Source of the DNA: Streptomyces sp. Z26
Lineage (GTDB): Bacteria; Actinomycetota; Actinomycetes; Streptomycetales; Streptomycetaceae
Direction: 5' to 3'
DNA length: 64,000 nucleotides
Assembly: GCF_003665095.1 (NCBI RefSeq)
Contig: NZ_RCHV01000002.1
Location: forward strand, 3,532,001 to 3,596,000
Positions within the stretch are counted from its first letter, which is position 1, and the number at the start of each line of letters is the position of its first letter. The notes beneath the pieces are model-generated. The model did not search any database. It was not told the DNA's origin and saw only the letters and a list, made by a program, of their open reading frames with translations. The position numbers and the translations under genes were made by a program. Shown here in pieces: positions 33,387 through 41,394 of the stretch.

Positions 33387-34430
33387 GTGGACGCCCTGAC
33401 CGCCCTGCTGAACGCCCCGCGCGCGCACGGCGCGTTCCTGCTCCGCGTGACCATGACGGCGCCCTGGGCCGTACGCGTCGAGGACGAGGCGCCGCTGTCC
33501 GTCGTCGCCGTCACGGCGGGCACCGCGTGCTACGCGCCGGACGGCGCCCCGCCCGTCCGCCTCGCCGCCGGTGACCTGCTGCTCGTCGCCCGCCCCGACC
33601 CGTACCTCTTCGCGGACGGCGGCGCCGACCCCGCGACCCGTACGCCCCAGGCCGTGATCCACCCCGGCGGCCGCTGCGCGACGCCCGGCGGCGGGCACCT
33701 GGAACTGCCGGCCCACCAGGGCGTACGGACCTGGGGGAACGCCGCCGAGGGCCGTGACGTGCTGCTCGTCGGCACCTACCCGCGTGTCAGCGAGGTCGGC
33801 GCGCGGCTGCTCAGGGCGCTGCCGCCCGCGCTGGTGGTGCGGGCGGCGGAGCACCGTACGCGGCTGATCGACGTCCTCGCGGACGAGATCCGCGGCGAGG
33901 GCATCGGGCAGGCCAGCCTGCTGGACCGGCTGCTGGACGGCCTTACCGTCAGCGCGATCCGCCACTGGGCAGCCTCCCCGGCCTCACCCGCCGCACCCGC
34001 CTCACCGGGGCCGCCGGGCTGGCTGCGGGCGGCCGGTACGGACCCGGTGGTCGGCGCCGCGCTGGACCTCGTGCACGAGGAACCCGCGCAGCCGTGGACC
34101 GTCGCGTCGCTGGCGCGGCGGGTGGGGATGTCGCGCGCCGGGTTCGCGCGCCGGTTCACGGCGGCGGTCGGTGAGCCCCCGATGACGTATCTGACGTCGT
34201 GGCGGCTCGCGGTCGCCGCCGACCGGCTGCGCGAGGACGACGCGCCGGTGTTCCGGGTGGCGGCGGAGGTGGGCTACGCGAGCCCGTTCACGTTCAGCAC
34301 CGCGTTCAAGCGGCACCACGGCGTGAGCCCGCTCGCGTACCGGCGGCAGGGCGCCGCCGCTCGGGACGGGGCGGCGGACGCGCCCGGCGGGGCGCCGGAC
34401 GTGGCCGAGGAGGGCCCCGTCACGTCGTGA
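33387..34430 (+). CDS. AraC family transcriptional regulator with cupin domain
   Basis: 347 aa. The N-terminal cupin_6-type sensor domain (VDALTALLNAPRAHGAFLLR ... RLAAGDLLLVARPDPYLF) is followed by two C-terminal AraC HTHs (WTVASLARRVGMSRAGFARR and VFRVAAEVGYASPFTFSTAF). GTG 33387 gives the usual family N-terminus; TACGGT at 33374-33379 stands 7 bases before it, so a leaderless transcript is possible. The last 11 bp overlap the converging modBC gene. Presumably controls the divergent DUF1772 gene. Confidence 0.92.
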   Translation: MDALTALLNAPRAHGAFLLRVTMTAPWAVRVEDEAPLSVVAVTAGTACYAPDGAPPVRLAAGDLLLVARPDPYLFADGGADPATRTPQAVIHPGGRCATPGGGHLELPAHQGVRTWGNAAEGRDVLLVGTYPRVSEVGARLLRALPPALVVRAAEHRTRLIDVLADEIRGEGIGQASLLDRLLDGLTVSAIRHWAASPASPAAPASPGPPGWLRAAGTDPVVGAALDLVHEEPAQPWTVASLARRVGMSRAGFARRFTAAVGEPPMTYLTSWRLAVAADRLREDDAPVFRVAAEVGYASPFTFSTAFKRHHGVSPLAYRRQGAAARDGAADAPGGAPDVAEEGPVTS

Positions 34431-36465
34431 CGAGCGTGACCTCCGTCGCCTTCACGCTCGTCCAGACGAACGTACCCTCCACCAGGCCCAGTTCGGCCGC
34501 CGCCTGCGGCGTGACCTCCGCGACCAGGTCCGGTGCCGACTCCGACGCGACCAGCACCCGCAGGCGGCTGCCGACGCCGGTGACCTCCCGTACGGTGCCG
34601 GGCCAGACGTTCCGCGGGCTGCCCGACGGGCGCTCCAGGTGCAGGGACACCGCCTCCGGGCCGATGATCGCCAGCGCGCGCGCACCCGCCTCCACCGGGT
34701 CGGCGGCCACGAGCCGCCCACCGTCCGCCAGTTGGAGACCGCCGTCCGAAGTGCCCGTACCGGCAAGGGCGTTGCGCCCCAGCAGCCGGGCCACCCACGG
34801 CGAGCGCGGATGGCGGGTCACCTCGGCGGGCGCCGCGTACTGGAGCGCGCGCCCGTCCTCCAGCACCAGCACCCGGTCCGCCAACGACACCGCCTCCACC
34901 GGGTCGTGGGTGACGATCAGGCACACCCCGCCGAACTCCGCGAGATGGGCGCGCAACGTGTGCCGTACGTGCGCCCGCGTCGTCTGGTCCAGCGCCGCCA
35001 ACGGCTCGTCCAGCAGCAGCAGCCGGGGGCTGGGCGCCAACGCCCGTGCCAGCGCGACCCGTTGGGCCTGCCCGCCGGACAACTGCGCGGGCCTGCGGTG
35101 CGCGAGGTGCCCGACGCCGAGCCGGTCGAGCCAGCGTCGCGCCGTACGACGGGCCTCGGCGCGGGGCACGCCGCCCGCGCGCAGCCCGTACGCGGTGTTG
35201 GACAGCGCGCTCAGATGCGGGAACAGCGCCCCGTCCTGCGGGACCCAGGCGACGCCGCGCCGGTGCGGGGGCAGCGCGGTCACGTCCGCGTCACCGAGGC
35301 GTACGTCGGCGCGGGCCCGTACGGTCAGCCCGAGGAGGGCCCGCAACAGGGTCGTCTTGCCCGCGCCGTTGGGGCCGACGACGGCGACGGTGGTGCCCGG
35401 GTCGGCGTCCAGGGTGAGGTGCGTGAAACCGGTGACGTCCGCGCGCAGCGGCCAACGCGGGGGAGAGGAGGGGGACTTGGCCGGTACGTCGGACGCGTCG
35501 CGCGACGCCCCCGCCGCCGGGCCCGCGTCCGAGTGACCCTCCCCGTCGTCCCCGTCCGCCCGCTCCTCCCCGTCCCCCTCGCGGAGGGTGTCCGGCCGCG
35601 CCCCCGTACGGCCCGGCACGCCGCTCCCCGCCCAGCGCCCGCGCAGCGCGACCAGCACCCCCATCGCGATGGCGAGCAGCAGCAGGGACACGGACGTCGC
35701 CGCCTCGGGCCGGTCCTGGAGCAGCAGGTAGACCTGGAGCGGCAGGGTCTGCGTCGTCCCCGGCAGGTTCCCCGCGAAGGTGATCGTCGCGCCGAACTCG
35801 CCCAGCGCCCGCGCCCACGTCAACGCCGCCCCCGCCGCCAGCCCCGGCGCGACCATCGGGAGGGTGACGGTGAGGAAGACCCGTACCGGCGAGGCGCCCA
35901 GCGACGCCGCCGTCTCCTCGTACGCGGGCCGCATCCCCGCCAGCGTCCCCTCCAGGCTGATCACCAGGAACGGCATCGCCACGAACGTCGCCGCCACCAC
36001 CGCGCCCGCCGTACTGAACGGCAGCACCACCCCGAAGCCGTCCTCCAGCCACGACCCCAGCAGCCCGCGCCGCCCGAAGCCCAGCAGCAGCGCCACGCCC
36101 CCGACCGTCGGCGGCAGCACCATGGGCAGCAGGACCAGCGACCGTACGAGCACCTTGCCGGGGAAGTCGACGCGCGCCAGCAGCCACGCCAGCGGCACCC
36201 CGAGCACCAGCGACAGGCCGAGCGCCCAGAACGACACGTACAGCGACAGCCGCAGCGCCTCCGTCACCTCCGGGCTCGTCAGATGGCCGGGCAGCTCACC
36301 CCAGGCCGTACGGCTGAGGATGCCGACGAGCGGCAGGAGCAGGAACGCGACGGCCAGCAGCGCGGGTACGGCGAGGGCGACGGGGGCGCGCGGGGTGGGC
36401 GTACGGTGCGTGGGCGTACGCCGTGCGGGCGTACGCGCGGGGCGGGGGCGGCGCCGAGGGGTCAC
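34420..36465 (-). CDS. modBC: Molybdate ABC transporter, fused permease-ATPase (ModB-ModC)
   Basis: 681-aa fusion. The N-terminal half is the ModB permease, with about five to six membrane segments (VALAVPALLAVAFLLLPLVG at about 31-50) and the inner-membrane transport motif ARALGEFGATITFAGNLPG. After an acidic linker (residues ~285-325) comes ModC: Walker A VVGPNGAGKTTL, signature LSGGQAQRVALARA, Walker B LLLLDEPLAALD, switch His in IVTHDP, and a C-terminal TOBE/Mop domain (FVWTSVKATEVTL). GTG 36465 overlaps the modA stop. The permease-ATPase fusion is well known in actinomycetes. Confidence 0.93.
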   Translation of the reverse strand: MTPRRRPRPARTPARRTPTHRTPTPRAPVALAVPALLAVAFLLLPLVGILSRTAWGELPGHLTSPEVTEALRLSLYVSFWALGLSLVLGVPLAWLLARVDFPGKVLVRSLVLLPMVLPPTVGGVALLLGFGRRGLLGSWLEDGFGVVLPFSTAGAVVAATFVAMPFLVISLEGTLAGMRPAYEETAASLGASPVRVFLTVTLPMVAPGLAAGAALTWARALGEFGATITFAGNLPGTTQTLPLQVYLLLQDRPEAATSVSLLLLAIAMGVLVALRGRWAGSGVPGRTGARPDTLREGDGEERADGDDGEGHSDAGPAAGASRDASDVPAKSPSSPPRWPLRADVTGFTHLTLDADPGTTVAVVGPNGAGKTTLLRALLGLTVRARADVRLGDADVTALPPHRRGVAWVPQDGALFPHLSALSNTAYGLRAGGVPRAEARRTARRWLDRLGVGHLAHRRPAQLSGGQAQRVALARALAPSPRLLLLDEPLAALDQTTRAHVRHTLRAHLAEFGGVCLIVTHDPVEAVSLADRVLVLEDGRALQYAAPAEVTRHPRSPWVARLLGRNALAGTGTSDGGLQLADGGRLVAADPVEAGARALAIIGPEAVSLHLERPSGSPRNVWPGTVREVTGVGSRLRVLVASESAPDLVAEVTPQAAAELGLVEGTFVWTSVKATEVTLVTT

Positions 36466-37304
36466 GGCTGCTGGAAACCGGCGTCCCGCAGGATCTTCTG
36501 CGCCGCCGCCGAACTGAGCCACTCCACGAACTCCCCCGCCTCGTCCCCGTGCTTCGAGCCCTTGAGGGCGGCGGCGGGGTAGGACGCGAGGGCGTTCTGA
36601 TCGTCGGGGATGTCGACACCCTCGGCCTTGCCCTTGGCGGCCGTGACGTCCGTCTTGTAGACGAGCCCGGCGTCGGCCTCGCCGAGCTGGACCTTGGACA
36701 GGACGGCCCGCACGTTGGGCTCCTGGGAGACCGGCTTGACGGCGACCTTCCGCGCGTCGAGGACCTCCTTGCTGTAACGGCCGACGGGCACCTCGGACGC
36801 GGCGAGCACGACCTTCAGCCCCGACGCGTCCAGGTCGTCCAGCGCCTCGACCTTCTTGGGGTTGCCCTTGCCGACGGCGATGACCAGGCGGTTCTTCGCG
36901 ATGACGGTCGGCTCGCCCGTCTCCCCCGACAGGTCGTCCATGGTCTTGGTGTCCGCGGTGACCAGCGCGTCCGCGGGCGCGCCCTGCCGCACCTTGGCGG
37001 CCAGCTCCTGCGAACCCTCGAACGAGAAGCGGAGCGTCGTCCCCGGGTGCTCCTTCTCGTACGCGTCGCCCGCCGTCTCGAACACGTCCGTGAGGGAGGC
37101 GGCGGCCAGCACCGTCAACTCGGTCTTCCCGCCGCCCTTCGCGCCGCTGCCGGAGTCGTCCTCGTCGTCGTCGCTGCCGCCGCAGGCGGCGAGCGGCGCG
37201 AGCAGGGCGACGGCGGCGAGGGCGGTCGCGACGCGTCGGGTTCGGGTGCCGGTGCCGGTGCCGGTGCCGGTGCTGGTACGGGGGAGGCGGGGTGTGCGGG
37301 ACAT
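36462..37304 (-). CDS. modA: Molybdate-binding lipoprotein ModA
   Basis: 280-aa extracytoplasmic substrate-binding protein. Lipoprotein signal with lipobox LAPLAAC and acylated Cys near residue 41, then an Asp/Gly-rich tether. The binding domain has TVLAAASLTDVFETAGDAYE, SFEGSQELAAKVRQGAPADA and LVYKTDVTAAKGK, typical of ModA. A Thr-Gly repeat (STGTGTGTGTRTR) before the hydrophobic core is encoded by a GTGCCG microsatellite. ATG 37304 has a GAGGAG site. Coupled to modBC by a 4-bp overlap. Confidence 0.93.
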   Translation of the reverse strand: MSRTPRLPRTSTGTGTGTGTRTRRVATALAAVALLAPLAACGGSDDDEDDSGSGAKGGGKTELTVLAAASLTDVFETAGDAYEKEHPGTTLRFSFEGSQELAAKVRQGAPADALVTADTKTMDDLSGETGEPTVIAKNRLVIAVGKGNPKKVEALDDLDASGLKVVLAASEVPVGRYSKEVLDARKVAVKPVSQEPNVRAVLSKVQLGEADAGLVYKTDVTAAKGKAEGVDIPDDQNALASYPAAALKGSKHGDEAGEFVEWLSSAAAQKILRDAGFQQP

Positions 37305-37377
37305 GGGCGGGGACTCCTCGGGCCGGGCGAACGGGGCTGCGGATCGCGGCAGTTGACGACGCGTCAGGTGTGGGGCG

Positions 37378-37773
37378 TCACGTGCGGTCGATGTGGACGC
37401 TGGTGGCCTTGACGCGGGCGGTGGCCTCCATGCCGACCTCCAGGCCGAGTTCGTCGACGGCTTCACGGCTCAGCAGGGAGACCAGCCGGTGCGGGCCCGC
37501 CTGGATCTCGACCTGCGCCGCGACGTCGCCGAGCTTCACGGCGGTGACGATGCCGGGGAAGGCGTTGCGCGCCGAGGTGTACGACGCGTCCTCGTCACCG
37601 CCGCCGCCCTGCCCGACCTCCACGGAGAACGCGGCCAGGTCGCGGCCGTCGATGAGCCGCCGCCCGCTCTGGTCGCGGTGGGTCGCGACGCGACCGGCGT
37701 CGGCCCAGCGGCGCGCGGTGTCGGGGCTGACGCCGAGAAGGCGGGCGGCCTGGCCGATCGTGTAGGACTGCAT
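37378..37773 (-). CDS. ModE-like molybdate regulator: HTH plus TOBE domain
   Basis: 131 aa. The N-terminal MerR/excisionase-type HTH (YTIGQAARLLGVSPDTARRW, then ADAGRVATHRDQSGRRLIDG) is joined to one TOBE (molbindin) domain (SARNAFPGIVTAVKLGDVAA ... GMEATARVKATSVHI). It probably binds molybdate through the TOBE domain and controls the mod genes just downstream on the same strand. ATG 37773 is inside the palindrome GCATATGC, and a second copy lies 29 bp upstream, which suggests autoregulation and a very short leader. Confidence 0.88.
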   Translation of the reverse strand: MQSYTIGQAARLLGVSPDTARRWADAGRVATHRDQSGRRLIDGRDLAAFSVEVGQGGGGDEDASYTSARNAFPGIVTAVKLGDVAAQVEIQAGPHRLVSLLSREAVDELGLEVGMEATARVKATSVHIDRT

Positions 37774-37808
37774 ATGCGAAACGGTAACCGCCTCGCTCTC
37801 GCATATGC
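37770..37808. promoter_or_regulatory. Paired GCATATGC operators for the molybdate regulator
   Basis: GCATATGCGA (37770-37779) and TCGCATATGC (37799-37808) form a perfect inverted pair separated by 19 bp, each with a palindromic GCATATGC core. The first overlaps the regulator start codon. Confidence 0.7.
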
Positions 37809-38032
37809 AATCGATTGTCGGATGAGCCATGGCAGATGCCATGCGGGTCGGAGAAAGTCACAACCGGTTGCGGAAGCCGCCCGGCCGACGCGCTCCCCGG
37901 CGCGCGTACGGGCGCGGGCGCGCCGGGTGGGTACAGTGCGCGGGGCGCGGCGGACGTACCAGGCGAAACCGGTCACCCCGTACGGCGGCCCGCGCCCGCC
38001 CCCGTACCCGCGCCCGTACCTGTGAGGCCGCC

Positions 38033-38452
38033 ATGAGCCTGAGCATCCGGAACCAGTTCCCCGGCACCGTCGCCGCCGTCACCCCCGGCGCGGCCATGGC
38101 GGTCGTCGCGGTCCACCTCGACGGCGGCGGGCGGCTCACGGCCGCCATCACCCGTGAAGCGGTGGGGGAGTTGGGCCTCACCGAAGGGGCCGCCGTACGC
38201 GCCCTGGTGAAGTCCACCGAAGTCGCGCTCGCCACCGGTCCCGTCGACGGACTGTCGATCCGGAACCGGCTGCCGGGCACCGTCACCGCCGTCGCCACCG
38301 GCGGGGCGATGGGCTCCGTCAAGGTCGACACGGGGAGCGGCGCGCTCACCGCCGCGATCACCGTGGACGCGATCACCGAACTCGGCCTGGCGTCGGGCAC
38401 CCCCGTGGTCGCGCTCATCAAGTCGACGGAGGTCTCCCTCGCCACGCCCTGA
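38033..38452 (+). CDS. Molbindin: two tandem TOBE/Mop domains
   Basis: 139-aa cytoplasmic molybdate-binding protein made of two homologous Mop units: residues 1-66 (SLSIRNQFPGTVAAVTPG to VRALVKSTEVALATG) and 72-139 (LSIRNRLPGTVTAVATGG to VVALIKSTEVSLATP). Di-Mop proteins store or buffer molybdate/tungstate as oligomeric rings. ATG 38033 has GTGAGG. It is divergent from the HTH-TOBE regulator and close to modABC, so it is probably part of the same regulon. Confidence 0.92.
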   Translation: MSLSIRNQFPGTVAAVTPGAAMAVVAVHLDGGGRLTAAITREAVGELGLTEGAAVRALVKSTEVALATGPVDGLSIRNRLPGTVTAVATGGAMGSVKVDTGSGALTAAITVDAITELGLASGTPVVALIKSTEVSLATP

Positions 38453-38605
38453 CGGCCGGGACCGCCGTCCACGCTCAGCCGCCGTTCACCCTCCGGCACC
38501 GGCCCCGGACCATCGCGATGCGGACCCCGTACGAGAACCGGCCTCGCGGATGCCGTTCGCGAGCGGACCGCCCGACGTGTCGAGCCTCCGCTGTACGCTG
38601 CACCA

Positions 38606-38977
38606 ATGACGAATCAGCCCGCGTGCACGGGCCGTTGCGACGGCTCCGGTTCCGTCCTGTCGCTGTGGTCGAAGGACTCGGTCCTCTCCATCGGCTCGGT
38701 CGGCTCGGTCCTGTCGGTGGGGTCGGTCGGCTCGGCCCTCTCGGTCGGCTCGGTGGCCAGCGTCCTCTCGGCGGGCTCGATCGGGTCGGCCCTGTCGCTG
38801 TGCTCCGGCGCCTCCTGGCTGAGCACGGGGTCGCTGCTCTCCGCGCAGTCCAGGTGGTCGGTTCTGTCGTGGCGTTCGCACCGCGGCCTCTTGGCGGCGG
38901 GCACGCTGGGCGCCGTGACGGGAACGGTCCTCCTGGCGGCACACCTCCACGGGGGCGGCGGCTCGCGTACGCGCTGA
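38606..38977 (+). CDS. Serine-rich repeat protein of unknown function with C-terminal hydrophobic segment
   Basis: 123 aa. After MTNQPACTGRCDGSG the protein is built from short alternating units of the form S-V-G-S-V-L-S-V-G-S, running from about residue 15 to 85. Ser recurs every second or third position with Val, Leu, Ile or Ala between. It ends with a hydrophobic segment (GLLAAGTLGAVTGTVLLAA) and a basic tail, suggesting membrane anchoring. The regular pattern suggests a beta-solenoid or a membrane-surface array. No ribosome site is visible; TACGCT stands 6 bases before ATG, so it may be leaderless. I recall similar Streptomyces hypotheticals but no function. Confidence 0.65.
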   Translation: MTNQPACTGRCDGSGSVLSLWSKDSVLSIGSVGSVLSVGSVGSALSVGSVASVLSAGSIGSALSLCSGASWLSTGSLLSAQSRWSVLSWRSHRGLLAAGTLGAVTGTVLLAAHLHGGGGSRTR

Positions 38978-39018
38978 CCCGACCGGTCCCGCCCGTACGG
39001 GTACCCGCGGGTCCGCGC

Positions 39019-39681
39019 CTACCGCGTGACCTCCTGCGGGATCAGCCGACCGGTGAACCCCTCCGCGACGAGCCGCTCGTACGCGGCGAGCACCTCGGCG
39101 GGCACCTCCTGGGCGATCATGAACCCGAACTCCGGATAGAGCAGCAGCCGTTGGAGCGCGCCCACCAGCATGTCGAGCACCAGCCGCGCGTCCCCCACGG
39201 AGTCCACGTAGTCGGTGAGCGACATCGGCGAGGAGGCGCTGACGATCCGTACGCCGGGCCAGAACATCCGGGCCGTCGCGTACGCCCGCCGCTCCTCGTA
39301 CGGCTTGCTCACCAGCAGCACCGACTCCACCGCCACACCCCGCTCGTCGAGCAGGGAGCGGCTGAAGCGGATGTTCTCCGCCGTGTTGCGGGCGTACGGC
39401 TCGACGAGCAACGCGCCGTCGGGCACGCCCAGTTCGAGCGCGCGCTCCCGGTAGTGCTCCGCCTCACCGCGCGGCATGCGGGCACGGGTCGTGGCGCTGT
39501 TGGCGCCGCTGAAGACGAGCAGCGGCGCCAGCCCGCGCTCGTACAGCGCGACGGCGGCGTCCGCGACCCCCAGGTCATGACTGCCGAGCCCGACCGCCAC
39601 CGAACACGGCTCCGGCTCGTGACGCATCCGGTGATACGCCCACACCACCCGTGCGTCCCCCCAAGCCTGCGCGGAAATCAC
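39019..39681 (-). CDS. YdcF/SanA-like DUF218 protein
   Basis: 220 aa. The DUF218 (ElyC/SanA/YdcF) core is clear: VAVGLGSHDLGVADAAVALY near residue 30, LLVFSGANSATTRARMPRGE, EPYARNTAENIRFSRSLLDE and VLLVSKPYEERRAYATARMF. No membrane anchor, so a cytoplasmic YdcF-like form; some relatives bind SAM or nucleotides and function is unsettled. GTG 39681 is chosen by homology; an upstream ATG at 39750 would add unlike residues. A clear paralogue lies on the island at 49016. Confidence 0.87.
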   Translation of the reverse strand: MISAQAWGDARVVWAYHRMRHEPEPCSVAVGLGSHDLGVADAAVALYERGLAPLLVFSGANSATTRARMPRGEAEHYRERALELGVPDGALLVEPYARNTAENIRFSRSLLDERGVAVESVLLVSKPYEERRAYATARMFWPGVRIVSASSPMSLTDYVDSVGDARLVLDMLVGALQRLLLYPEFGFMIAQEVPAEVLAAYERLVAEGFTGRLIPQEVTR

Positions 39682-39901
39682 TACGCCCACCCCACCCTTC
39701 CGTCCTGCTCGTGCGCCGTGGGTACACCCGGCCACGATCCAGGTGATCATCTGCGGGGCATTCTCCCGTTGGCCGTTCGGACACCGCCACTGGCCGGTCG
39801 GTCAGACTTCGAGCACCCCTCCCCGTACGGGCGTTCCGGGGCGCACCGCCGGGTAATCGCTGGCCACGATCGGACCGAGCGTCACCACGGAGGTAGCGAA
39901 G

Positions 39902-40306
39902 ATGGCAACACCCCACGGGCACTCCCAGCAGCGACCCGCCCCGGCCGGTACGGCGCCCAGTCCCCGTAACGGGTTCGGCGTCGCGGCACTGGTCCTCGGA
40001 CTGCTCGCCCTGATCACGTTCTGGACCATCTTCGGCGGGATCGCGCTGGGAGTCCTGGCCCTGGCGTTCGGCGTCCTGGGCCACCGCCGCAAGCGCCGGG
40101 GCGAGGCCACCAACGGCACGATGGCGCTCGTGGGTGCGGTGACGGGACTGCTGGCGCTCCTGGCCTCCTCGGTCATGCTCATCGCCGGGCTCACGTTCTT
40201 CAACAGCGAGGAGTTCAAGGACTACCAGGACTGCGCCGACCACGCCGACACCCAGTCCGAACGCGAGAAGTGCGCCGAGGACTTCGGCGAGGACGTCACC
40301 GAGTGA
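39902..40306 (+). CDS. DUF4190 membrane protein
   Basis: 134 aa. A proline-rich cytoplasmic N-terminus (PHGHSQQRPAPAGTAPSPRN) is followed by two membrane helices (GFGVAALVLGLLALITFWTI and TMALVGAVTGLLALLASSVM) with the connecting GVLGHRRKRRGEATNG loop that characterises DUF4190. An acidic tail with two Cys (DCADHADTQSEREKCAEDF) would face outside. ATG 39902 follows GGAGGTAGCGAAG. Function unknown; such proteins are common in Streptomyces. Confidence 0.88.
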   Translation: MATPHGHSQQRPAPAGTAPSPRNGFGVAALVLGLLALITFWTIFGGIALGVLALAFGVLGHRRKRRGEATNGTMALVGAVTGLLALLASSVMLIAGLTFFNSEEFKDYQDCADHADTQSEREKCAEDFGEDVTE

Positions 40307-40414
40307 CCGCGGTGCGCGGGAAGCCGTAGCGCGGGCGCCGCGCGCCGGTGTCGGTATCGCGGCCGGGGAGGGGGAGGGCAACGAGCGGCACGGCCCGCCG
40401 CCGCCCACGGAGCC

Positions 40415-41170
40415 CTATGCCGCCCCGTCCGCCCCGGCCGCGCCGTCCCCCGCCCCGCCGTCCGTCCGGCCGCCCGCGGCACCGGACGGCGGCCCGTCGC
40501 CCGCGAGAAGGCCCGCCTCGTGGGCGACGATGGCGGCGCGCACCCGGTTCTCGCAGTCCAGCTTGGTCAGGATCTGACGGACGTCGGCCTTGACCGTCCC
40601 TTCGCTGACGTGCAGCCGACCCGCTATCTCGGCGTTGGCCAGTCCGGCACCCACGTGCACCAGCACCTCCCGCTCCCGCGCGCTGAGCCGGGCGACCAGA
40701 GCACGCGCCGCCGCACGCGGCACCTCCTGCTCCGCGTAACGGTCGAACAGTTGCCGGGTCATCTGCGGTGACACCACCGCGTGGCCGCGTGCCGCCGAGC
40801 GGACGGCCGCGATCAGGTCGGCCGCGGGGATGTCCTTCACCAGGAAGCCCGCCACGCCCTCCGCCAAGGCGCGGGACAGGTGCCGTTCCTCGGTGAACGT
40901 CGTCAGCACCAGGCAGGCCGTCCGCGGGGACACGGCAGCCAGCCTCGCGGCCGCCGCGATCCCGTCGGCGTGCGGCATGCGGATGTCGAGGAGCGCCACG
41001 TCCACCCGGTGGCTCAGGGCCAGTTCGACGGCCTCCGCGCCGTCCGTCGCCTCCGCGACGACCTCCAGGTCGTCGGCCTGGGCGAGGATGAGCCGGATGC
41101 CCGTCCTGACGAGCGCCTCGTCGTCGGCGATCAGGACGCGTACGCGGTCGTGCGCTTCGGGAGACCTCAC
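40415..41170 (-). CDS. NarL/LuxR-type response regulator
   Basis: 251 aa. The receiver domain at residues 9-125 (VRVLIADDEALVRTGIRLIL, phospho-acceptor Asp in VALLDIRMPHADG, FLVKDIPAADL with the conserved Lys) is joined to a LuxR HTH (LSAREREVLVHVGAGLANAE, IAGRLHVSEGTVKADVRQIL). The C-terminal tail is Gly/Ala/Asp-rich. GTG 41170 is used. It lies 224 bp downstream of the histidine kinase gene on the same strand, forming a two-component pair; signal and targets are unknown. Confidence 0.92.
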   Translation of the reverse strand: MRSPEAHDRVRVLIADDEALVRTGIRLILAQADDLEVVAEATDGAEAVELALSHRVDVALLDIRMPHADGIAAAARLAAVSPRTACLVLTTFTEERHLSRALAEGVAGFLVKDIPAADLIAAVRSAARGHAVVSPQMTRQLFDRYAEQEVPRAAARALVARLSAREREVLVHVGAGLANAEIAGRLHVSEGTVKADVRQILTKLDCENRVRAAIVAHEAGLLAGDGPPSGAAGGRTDGGAGDGAAGADGAA

Positions 41171-41394
41171 GGCGGCATCATTCCACCGCCCGGCCCGTAC
41201 CCCGGACCGGTCGCCGTACCGCCCGCCCGCCGTACGCACCGTCCCGGCCGCCTGCCGTCCCCCGACCGGACCCGGGCCGACCCGCGTGCCCTCCGGTGTG
41301 GCCGGTCGGCCACACCGCCCCGTACCCGGGGCGGATGCGTACGCCACCGCGTGGCCCGTCACGGGCGGACGATGGGTCTCGGACGGGGCCGGGG

